Below, piece by piece: positions 55,482 through 64,000 of a stretch of 64,000 nt of DNA (positions are counted from its first letter, which is position 1; each line of letters opens with the position of its first letter). Under the pieces are notes generated by a model. The model was given only the letters and a program-made list of their open reading frames with translations, made no database searches and was not told the origin of the DNA. A program made the translations under genes and the position numbers. Source of the DNA: Lophius americanus (Eukaryota > Chordata > Actinopteri > Lophiiformes > Lophiidae); NCBI GenBank assembly GCA_037951165.1, contig JBBDHG010000008.1, positions 9,491,501-9,555,500 on the forward strand, given 5' to 3'.

Positions 55482-55940
55482 AGTGCGGTGGCTGTATAGT
55501 ACAGTGCTGTGGCTGTATAGTACAGTGCTGTGGCTGTGTAGTACAGTGCTGTGGCTGTATAGTACAGTGCTGTGGCTGTATAGTACAGTGCTGTGGCTGT
55601 ATAGTACAGTGCTGTGGCTGTATAGTGCTGTGGCTGTATACTACAGTGCTGTGGCTGTGTAGTACAGTGCTGTGGCTGTATAGTACAGTGCTGTGGCTGT
55701 ATAGTACAGTGCTGTAGCTGTGTAGTGCTGTGGCTGTATACTACAGTGCTGTGGCTGTGTAGTACAGTGCTGTAGCTGTGTAGTACAGTGCTGTGGCTGT
55801 ATAGTACAGTGCTGTGGCTGTATAGTACAGTGCGGTGGCTGTATAGTACAGTGCGGTGGCTGTATAGTACAGTGCTGTGGCTGTATAGTACAGTGCTGTG
55901 GCTGTATAGTACAGTGCTGTGGCTGTATAGTACAGTGCTG
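55482..55940 (+). repeat. 21-bp minisatellite, about 22 units
   Basis: The unit is 'gtacagtgctgtggctgtata' less one base per quotation limit: 'gtacagtgctgtggctgtat' plus a. Most units are 21 bp; two 16-bp units lacking 'gtaca' occur about 100 bp apart, each followed by 'ctacag', showing a higher-order block duplication. Because 21 is divisible by three and the unit has no stop in several frames, it yields open frames on both strands, including 242 aa on the minus strand (55322-56050, repeats of YSHSTVL/TATALYY). That frame is an artefact, not a gene. Confidence 0.95.
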
Positions 55941-58255
55941 GTGTTAGCATCATTTGTTAACATTTTAGGTTGCATCAATATGGCTGTCTTTAGGGTTCTT
56001 AACAGTGTTGAATAAAACGTTTTAAAACAACATATATTGGGAGCCTCCAAGCAGGTCTGCCTCTTTCTTCAAAACAGACCCATTTTCTGATACTCGATGA
56101 TGAGGAGTGACAAGTTCACTTCTCCTAAATTCGTGAAACCTTTTCAAAAGAGTATCTTGACTAAATTGTCCTCATTTTTTAAGCTGGCAATTCTCCTCTT
56201 CTGTTTCCCCCTTTAATAATTAGGATTGAAATAATGATGAGTCGAGTTTTCTCGTAATATTTTGACTTCTTCTAAACTGAAGTCTTTAATTGTTTATTTG
56301 AATAATAAGAAAAGTTGGTCTTGGCAGAGGTTTTGTGTAATATTCATGTGGAATTCTGAGCAGCTCCTGGCTACCAGCCTCGCTCTCTTAATGAGCTCTT
56401 ATCCTCCATCAAACACGCAAAACTGTTGTTGCTGTAAACACAGAAGACAAAGCAGGAGCCCATCAACTGTCAGTCAGTCACAGCCTCAGGTTGAGTCGGC
56501 AGTTACCGCACCAAACGGCGCCAGGGCTGATGGGAAATAAATTCTGACTGATTCCAAGAATCTTGAAAACTTTATTCTGGCTTCCTGTGAGGAAAAAGCT
56601 GTCATTAAAAACTGTTTTACTCAAATGCTAAAGGATATATCAGCGTTTCCACTGGCATGTGAAACAATATAAGACGGATATTTGGTCTTCTGATACATAC
56701 AAATGTTTCGTTTTGCATTAGCCTTTTTCACGTAAAGGTCAGGCAATAAGAAAACACCGACTGACTATGAATACCTTTCAATCTGCCATCTTTGTTTATT
56801 CACACCAAGCCAACCTAGGGCGGCTTAACGCCGAACCCTCAATCATTTTAGAGAGCAAAAAGGACAAAACTTACAACATAACAGCGTCGGTGTGTGTAAC
56901 AATTAAATAACATTGTAACAATTCTAATCTCGTAAATCTGATTCAAGGACAAGGAGCTTCTGGATCCTCAACATTTTGGTTAATTTTCCGCCTCTTTGAG
57001 TTAGCTGTTAACTTCCTGATCACAGGATGAACATATTAAACGTTGAACATTACAGACTTCGTCTATTCTAACTATTTGATTAGCACCATTTTAACAGGCA
57101 TCGATTTGGCCCTGTTATATTAGCTCCAGCAGGTCAGAGGCAGAAGAACGAAGTTATATCATTCAATAATCTCTAGGAAATGGCAGACCTACTTCTCAGA
57201 AAACTTTCATGCTAATCCATCAATTAGTTTTGTTTAGTATTGCCAAAAAAAACACATAATAACCACACAAGCCAAGGTTAAAACATAATCTCCTTAAATA
57301 AGAATGTAACATCTCCCCAGTGCCTCACCTGAATCAATGGTATTGTTTTGAATGGTACTGTTTCCACACAGACCAACAGATTAGATGTGGGCACCACTAA
57401 AGACTGAACGGCGAGGTCTAGGAGCAGATGATGATATTTGTGACCAATATGTTCACTCAATAAACGCTCCCTGGTTTCAAGGCCAATGGTTGTTTTTTCT
57501 GGTTTGTAGAGATGAGAGGGACCACCAACACCATCTCCACAGTCACCCCAAACTTAAAACCCTTTAATGTTCTGCCCAACTATTTAGTTGAGCCCATTTT
57601 GAGTCAATATCTCTTATTGAGAAATGTTAGCCACTTGACAGAACCTGTTTTTAATATGACCCAGTGGCAGCAGGTATAAGCTACGGAATAAGGGGCCAAG
57701 AATCGAGCCCAGGGGGAAACACTACCCGTGAGCATAGAGAAGGTCCTATTCAATAAGTAGGTTTGTTTTGCCATGTTAAAGTATGTGAGGACTGACGAAA
57801 GAGAAATATGTTGCTTAATAAAACCAAAAAAGTCTAATAAGGTTCAAAAAGATTTCTAAAATCATACTTTACTCAAAAGATTTAATTTAGTTCAAATTAA
57901 CCAAATCACAGTCAAAATTAAGTCAGATGAGTCACTGAGAGAACTCATAGTTTGCAATTTAGTTTGCAATTAATTATTCTAAATTGCTAATATGAATATT
58001 TCCCATTAAAATGTTGTTTTTTTTAAATGTGTATTTTTTGAATTTCAGTAACACAGTGAATAAATGAACGTTAAAGACATTGACAAAATATTCAGAGCAA
58101 TTCTTTACTTAATCGAAATAAACATATTATTGAGACAACCTTTGGGTAACTAAGAGAAAAAGACACATTTTTTGCAGCGTGGCGTTCTTTCAACGAATGG
58201 GGTCTTAAGTTGTGCTCAGACAGCTAAGCTTACAAAACAACCCCATATATGTTGT
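55941..58255. other. No supported gene
   Basis: Long AT-rich tract. Frames of 60-92 aa have no recognisable domain. 56340-56540 is slightly GC-richer. No dispersed repeat was recognised. Confidence 0.45.
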
Positions 58256-58345
58256 TTGTTTTTTTACCAGGTAAAATGCACTTTCAGATTGAAAATCTAT
58301 TTTCAAAAAGTGACCTGACCAAGAGAGCAGCACAAAGACTGGGAC
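58256..58345 (+). repeat. Dispersed teleost 'ttttaccaggtaaaa' repeat
   Basis: 'tttttaccaggtaaaatgca', 'ttgaaaatctattttcaaaa' and 'gtgacctgaccaagagagca' follow a common fish repeat ('aaccaggtaaa...aaatctcttttcaagagtgacctgg'). Class unknown. Confidence 0.45.
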
Positions 58346-59553
58346 AAAAATGATATAGACAAATTACAATACATACATTTATACATATATGAACAACTTT
58401 TATACACTAAAATGAGAAAATACAAAGGATCTGAAATGATCCATGCATGAAATGTATGTAAACGGCTAATTACTAATAAGTCACTTTTTCATGCCTATAT
58501 AATGTAGTTGGACTGTAAACTACATCAAAGTGTAAAACCGCTGTGGCTTCACTAGTTAGCAGACCATTTAGAAGCCGTGAGGCGGGCGTTACTACATTAA
58601 CTCAGCATGTTGGTTTTTAGGAACAACAGCAATAATTTACCATATTTGGATGAAAGGAAGGTTATCCTGATTACATCTAGGACCCCAAGGGAATGTTGTG
58701 GTAGCAACGTTTCAATCACAAGGTGGGTCTGCCCTAAATGTGAACATGATATAAAACAACACAATACTAGCAACTGAGACCATGAAGCCATTATAAAAAT
58801 ATCTACGGAGGTAATAAATCAACTGAGAAGTAGGGTATTTATCTCTTTAGCTCACAGACAATCTTAAATGGCTTGAAAGCTCGAACTGATGCGTGTTCCT
58901 CTGCTGCTCTTTCCATTAACGTTCTGTTGACACAATTAGAGTCTCGGTGGTTTATTAAGTGTTGTTAAGTGTAATTATGTTTATTAAATATCATTGTGAG
59001 TTCATGTCGATAGCCTACTTACTAATAATTAACTGTGTATCATTGAGTTGTTGGTTCTAGTGGCTTGAGACAAGATGTCTAAAATTTCCAAACATGATTT
59101 TCCTGCGAGGCCCCAGCAGGAACTTAATGAGTCAGCGGTTTGTGAGCAGGTGTTAGTTGGTGACAGATTTGTCGGGACATTTTATTATCACCGTTATCGA
59201 ATGGAAACTGTCGTAGTGCCTTACAAGCGTGAGGGGAGGCTGTTTGTATTCCAAACACTCATATAATTAGTGTTATTGTGTTTTTGCTCACCCGCACTAC
59301 TGGTTGGGTCACAACCTGTAGTACCTAAAGAGTGTCCATGTACATGATGTGCACACGTCAGTACTTTGTCTTAATATGTGGTGCATTTAAGCTCTCACCA
59401 CACTACACAAGTTTGTTTTTCTAAAAAGTCACAGGTGTAATTACTTATTTATTTTTGTAACATCTTTTCCTCCTTCATCATTATTTTATGAGTTTCACAT
59501 AAGAAGCACACCTCCACCTCCTGAGAAAACAACTAATGATAAACTATTCGTAT
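58346..59553. other. No supported gene
   Basis: AT-rich sequence. The 63-aa frame at 59075-59266 starts MSKISKHDFPARPQQ; I do not recognise it and see no supporting promoter or splice structure. Confidence 0.4.
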
Positions 59554-60130
59554 GCTGTCGTCCCCAACAGCAAGGGTATGTCCCCAAAAAGCCCCCCATT
59601 CCACTGCAATCCCCCCTCAACTTAAATGTGAAGTTATGTCTGAAAAAAAGTTTTGTTTTGTTTTTTTCATAAAAAGCTCCTCCTAGTGAGTAAAATGTGA
59701 ACTTTTAGAGTAAAAATATGATATATAGAATATAGACCCCCTCGAGTCAATTCTTTTACATTTTGGACTGAGTCGGAACTACGGTTGAGAAGTTTTGGCC
59801 CGAAAACTTTTGGATTTACAGCTTCCTCAGTGTCAGAAATATACAACTGACCTTTCCCAGAATCAATCCAGTTATTACTCGCGCTAACGTCTATGTGATG
59901 ATAAAAAAAATTGAGGATGAGCCATGAAACAGTTTTTGAGTTACGTCTGAGTTACATTAAAATTTGATGTAAGCAATGTGGATATCCTTGAGTAATAATG
60001 AATTCATCAAATTTGGACTTAGTCAAACGGTTGAAACCTTTCGCCCAAAAACATTTGGAGATAAGGCTCCCCGTAGTGTCAGAAATATACAACCAACCTT
60101 TTCCAAAATCAATCCAGTAATTTATTGCCA
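59554..60130 (-). mobile_element. Family H copy 8
   Basis: On the plus strand: 'gctgtcgtccccaacagc' at 59554-59571 (terminal hairpin), 'atgtccccaaaaagcccccc', 'cttaaatgtgaagttatgtc', 'aagctcctcctagtgagtaa', 'ttttggcccgaaaacttttg', 'gtgtcagaaatatacaactg', then a second module 'aaacatttggagataaggct', 'gtgtcagaaatatacaacca'. The two modules are tandem copies of the same block. The 3' terminus reads ATAG followed by T on the minus strand. Confidence 0.7.
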
Positions 60131-60999
60131 GTAAGTTACTGGATTTTGAGTACTACAACTATATTTCACTTACAGTAACTAAATGTTACTCTAATTATTG
60201 AAAACCCTGCCATGCTAATGAGTTGGTGCCTGATCTAACCTTTTACCTTACCTTACCTTACCTTATATGAGTCAAATTTGTCAATCCACACGATAATAAT
60301 GAGACAAAGATAAATGACTTTAGTTCTGACCAAAAACAGTGCACTCATAAACATCAATTTTTATAAAAAAAATACAATACTTTTCTGTATATTATGTTTG
60401 AAATCACCCAAAAAATACCCATGGTGCTTTTGCAATTACAGTTAATTAACTGTAGAGATGATTTACAGAAATACACTGGGTGATAAATGGTTAATAATTG
60501 TACAAATTACAGATGTTTCTAACAGTTCGTGCTGGACATGACGGCGATGGCGATTTCATGATAAAACTTTTCGGCATATAATTACATTCAACTATTGAAT
60601 GATGACCACGCAGTTTGAGCATACAGCTCATAATGATGAGTATTAACTCATTATTATTAACTGTGATAAATGTTGGTGCCGACTGATAAACAGAATCTCA
60701 GGGCATTCAACAACTTCCCCATAATCTAAAGGCGTGAGAGAGATTCTCTGTAAATTATCTCATTTCAACTTTATTCTAACTTTTACGTATTTGTAATGTT
60801 TTAGGCAGAATTGTCCCACCATAATTGGAGTCTTTGACAACATTATACATTTTTGCTGTGACTCACAGTTGACTAAACAATATTGAAGTGAACCAATAAT
60901 GGTAATGACGGTAAGTGTAGACTGCACTGCTGCATTAACGTCAAACTGAAATGCTATTTTCTCCATGATTAAGTGTAATCATCCAATCATTGTTCTGCA
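60131..60999. other. No supported gene
   Basis: AT-rich; a short (CCTTA)n run lies at 60240-60264. Confidence 0.45.
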
Positions 61000-61450
61000 G
61001 ACTCAAGGCTGCTCTCAAGTCTAATTCCTCAGCCGTCATTACACTTAATTAAAGCTCTTTCAGTGATTCATTAAAAAAACATCATTTACCGCCTGAGCTT
61101 CACAGCTGGAGGCCACCTATCATTTACACTGAGCTCCACTCAGCCAATCACTGCAGCCCAACCAGGTGGCGGTAAAGGAAACGCTCAGGGGGTGAGGCGG
61201 CCTCCAGGCGCTGATTCAGGAGCAGCTCTTCCTCCCACCGCTCTCCATCATATGAGGTTCGCCGCTGATCTTGGAGCAGCGTCTATTCAGTCAAAACCAG
61301 CTCTTCCAGTCTATAAACGTGGCAAACCCGCAACTCTGCCGCAAAGCCTGTCATTAGCCCGTCATGGCCGCCATAAATCAAAGCCACTGGCTCAGTTGTC
61401 AAGGAAACATCATAGGCTTGGTTTTACTGCAGCTGCAAATCAAGTTGAGA
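61000..61450. promoter_or_regulatory. Candidate conserved non-coding island
   Basis: GC-richer, repeat-free: 'gtctaattcctcagccgtca', 'acacttaattaaagctc', 'cacctatcatttacac', 'ccaatcactgcagccc', 'accaggtggcgg'. A 106-aa plus-strand frame (61192-61512, MRRPPGADSG...) is open over it but shows no domain I know; a short exon cannot be excluded. Confidence 0.3.
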
Positions 61451-61789
61451 TGTTCCAGCCAAGAGGCCTTTGGCACTCAGGGGAGTTTTTAGAGAGTCGC
61501 ATGCTACTTTAGGTTATATGAGGTGTTTTACGAAGAGAATCGTTGCTCAGGAGAGATGGGGATGTAGGTCATTAGTGAATGTTTTTCCAATGTGTAAGTC
61601 TCCATACAATCGTAACCCCAATCTTCTTTGTATTGTTGCTAGGGCGTTTGAATTTGCAAATGGATGCTGGGATGTTTGTTTTTGTTGAATTACAATTAAG
61701 TGTGGGTTTTGGATTCTGCAGGACAAGCCTCGGTTTTTCAGAAATTTTCCTCAGTGCATCTCACAAGAAGTGCTCAATTAGGGGGAGTG
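61451..61789. other. No recognisable feature
   Basis: Continuation of the 106-aa frame to 61512, then plain sequence. Confidence 0.4.
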
Positions 61790-61890
61790 TTAATCAAACA
61801 TTCATTTTCTGTAACTGCTTATCCTGTTCAGGGTTAGCGGGTGGTTCGGGGTCGTTGGAGCCTATCCCAGAGGTCGTGAGGTGTCGTGAG
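61790..61890 (-). repeat. (TCCA)-linked repeat, proximal part
   Basis: 'acattcattttctgtaactg', 'cttatcctgttcagggttag' and 'ggagcctatcccagaggtc' are the start of the same family as 22990-23225. The word 'gaggtcgtgaggtgtcgtga' shows a local 'gtcgtgaggt' duplication. Confidence 0.65.
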
Positions 61891-61952
61891 GTGTCCTTCA
61901 TGATGAAGGGAAGCTCTGCTCCCGCAATTGCTGATGTAGATTTCCTCCATTG

Positions 61953-62031
61953 AAAGAAGGCTGCCATTGCCTTCTTTGATGAGAAAGAGGTATTAGTTTA
62001 AAATCAAACGTAATAGGTTAGACTTTCAAAG
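61953..62031. repeat. Short hairpin and a 51-bp motif shared with 24678-24728
   Basis: 61953-61961 pairs with 61969-61977 (9-bp arms, 7-nt loop). It is followed by 61981-62031, which aligns over its full length with 24678-24728 ('gagaaa.aggtattagtt', 'aaacctaatagg/aaacgtaatagg', 'ctttcaaag'). A 28-bp version occurs inside the Tc1 copy at 28872-28899. Confidence 0.6.
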
Positions 62032-62796
62032 AGGGCTGGTGTGTGTAACATTCATACACTCACACGCAGAGGACTAAAACTTATTTGCTGCAAAATCAAA
62101 CTGCATGTTTTTTTCAGAAACATTTTGTACCAGTCTTGGCACAAAGCTTAAGTATAAGTATATGCAGACAGATTTTTTTTAAAAGAAGAGAAAGAACAAT
62201 TTTTCGGACTATAAGTAAATCTTTGTAGCTAGTTTCCATTAAATTATGTGCATGTTTTGAACGTTGATCAGGCCAACCAAACAGAAAGGTTTAGGATAAG
62301 AGGCAAACTTAATGACAGCTGGGGAAATTTGTAATAAATTAACATATGAGGGCTAGGTTAGAAAAAATTGAGGGAACATCTCAAACTGGCATTGGAGAGA
62401 AGGAGAACGCAGACTAGGTCCCCATTTATATGATGCGATTTTAGCATGTTTTCCATTACATAAAAAGAATTCGACTGCATTTTGTGCGGACGGATTTTCA
62501 AAAATGAGGGACAATGCTGTGGAATGTCTGTCAGACCAGTAGTCAGCGGTGTAATCGACACCACGGAGAGAGAACATGTGCATGATCTTCTGTGCACAGG
62601 CACATAACCATACAAGGTACAGGAAAACGTTGTTTTAAATCATTTATTCTTGCACCATGTAGATTGTGTCTCAACCATTTTCACACAGATTGTATTTTGG
62701 ATGTCTAGACTTTTCTCTATTTTAAGATCAAACTCTGGAGCTCAGATTCAGAAGTTTGCATTGTTCATTCCCGAAGAAAAATGGCAATGGTTGACC
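62032..62796. other. No supported gene
   Basis: AT-rich sequence; minus-strand frames of 76-85 aa at 62353-62615 lack domains. Confidence 0.45.
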
Positions 62797-63055
62797 CGAC
62801 CGGTCATGGCAGTAGGCCGTCCACCCTGATTCTTGGATTTGCTCGAGGTTTCTGCCCGTTAAAGGGCAGCTTTTTCTCGCCACTGTTTCCAAGTGCTGCT
62901 CAAGGAGGAATTTGTTGGGTCTCTGTAGATAATTATATAAAGAGTTTGGTCTGGACCTGCTCTTTCAGGAAAACACCTTGAGACACCTGTTGTTGTGAAT
63001 TGGCGCTATATAAATAAAGATTGATTGATTGATTTGGTTGATTGATTTAGCCATT
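62797..63055 (+). mobile_element. L2-type LINE 3' unit with (GATT)n tail
   Basis: Starts 'acccgaccggtcatggcagt' as in the 48.9-kb unit and runs to 'ggcgctatataaataaagat' followed by (TGAT)n-type tail at 63020-63050. It differs from the 48.9-kb unit at only a handful of positions. Confidence 0.85.
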
Positions 63056-64000
63056 ACATTAATCTTAAAGAAAACAGTGTCATGTAAAACAATGCTATAG
63101 GAATTAGGGTTAACATGATACATATTAAGATAATCAGGACCATCAAGAGACAGTGCAATAAAGGGGGAGCGAGAAAACTGAATAGACACGGACCCAAGTC
63201 AGGAGGCAAAACTTGAAACTGACGCATGTAAAACAGGTAAAATAAAAATAAACGATCTGAACTGGCTGTTGGGGTGTGTCAATAAGTTTTGGTACCATTC
63301 TATTTGGTGAGAATTAGGAAGCCGTCATCATTTCTTTCACATATTGACATACATTTGCTTTAACCAAGTGTGTGAGCGTTTGAGTGATCTCGCACGTGTG
63401 TTTGGTTGTGTGTGCATGTGTGTATGTTTTCTTAAGATGACTGGAATTCCCCCCAATCAAGCCCCAACATTGTCGGATTCCCTCTTTTTCCGACACACAC
63501 ACACACACAAACAAACACACTTCAAACTTTCCCTCATCACGGTGTCTTTGATCATTCATTATCGCACTTGTGTGCAAATACACACACGAGCACACAAATA
63601 CAGAGCTACATGCTAACTGCTCATGCTGGACATTCAATTAAGTCGATTTTCCAGAGACTGTCTTTATTGCCACTATTTGCTGTCTTCTAACACATTTTTC
63701 TTCATTCTGCATTCACATCTGATGAACAGGAGCAGCAAGAATGATCCACTCGATTAATTATTTTTAGAATAATAACACTGTTTTTTGTTGTTTATTAAAA
63801 CAATACATATATTTATATTTATATTCTTTTATTTAATTTCTTTTTGTGATTACAATACATAAATTTGAAGCTGCAGTAACTTATATTAAAGTAAGTTTCT
63901 CATGCTGAAGGACTAGCTGCTATCATTTTTAGAACCATCCTATTTATTTCTATATTTATCTGAATTTCAGGTTGAATTTCTTTTTACTAAAACATATATG
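63056..64000. other. No supported gene; scattered CA/TG runs
   Basis: TG-rich sequence at 63368-63428, CA runs at 63495-63520 and 63577-63600, and an AT-rich end with ATTTAT runs at 63810-63840. The 90- and 107-aa frames run through these repeats and are not genes. Confidence 0.5.

Noticed and set aside
55322..56050. 242-aa open frame on the minus strand
   Set aside because: It is the translation of a 21-bp minisatellite whose unit contains no stop; frames on both strands stay open for the same reason.

Overview
This is vertebrate nuclear DNA, almost certainly from a percomorph-like teleost fish. The evidence is the repeat content: L2-type LINE tails ending in 'ggcgctatataaataaag', RTE/Rex-type LINE 3' ends with (TCCA)n tails, tRNA-derived SINEs with a 'ccttgagcaagacc' body, Tc1/mariner remnants with 'atgttatggctgatcagtgta' ends, and long (CA)n, (TA)n and (ATT)n microsatellites. 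I found no convincing host protein-coding exon, rRNA or tRNA gene. Nearly all long open frames are chance, microsatellite translations or decayed transposon proteins. I read the window as an intergenic or intronic tract ('gene desert'). Organism and locus are inferred; no host gene identifies them.

Layout. 1-11 kb: an RTE-type LINE end, three copies of a dispersed family I call family H, two copies of a TIR element (family B; the second carries a six-unit, 72-bp array), a SINE and an L2 tail. 11-19 kb: microsatellites, a 470-bp TG minisatellite, an L2 tail, and repeat-poor stretches rich in TAAT motifs. 19.6-20.2 kb: a degenerate Tc1-like transposase that runs into two adjacent 20-bp-arm palindromes. 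23-26.5 kb: a (TCCA)-linked repeat, then a Tc1 copy broken up by a LINE-like fragment, a SINE and a 603-bp insert flanked by a 13-bp target duplication, with a hammerhead-ribozyme-like core. 27-34 kb: repeat-poor sequence, a deleted Tc1 copy, two family H copies, a TTGG minisatellite, a LINE reverse transcriptase fragment. 34-42 kb: LINE ends, long (TA)n, another Tc1 transposase pseudogene. 42-55 kb: repeat-poor islands, family B and H copies, two L2 units, a second hammerhead-like motif. 55-64 kb: a 21-bp minisatellite, a long plain tract, a family H copy and a third L2 unit.

Three patterns stand out. (1) At least 14 short perfect or near-perfect hairpins, most with arms of 9-20 bp and loops of 1-8 nt, are scattered through the window; several lie inside old repeats whose usual sequence lacks the palindrome, which fits template-switch mutation. 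(2) Family H (eight copies) has a modular interior and a 3' end with a small hairpin followed by CTRR and T, as expected of a non-autonomous Helitron-like element. (3) Two hammerhead cores (CTGANGA...GAAAC) suggest Penelope-like element remnants. No genes here form an operon or pathway; the biology is that of transposon turnover plus possible distal regulatory sequence.
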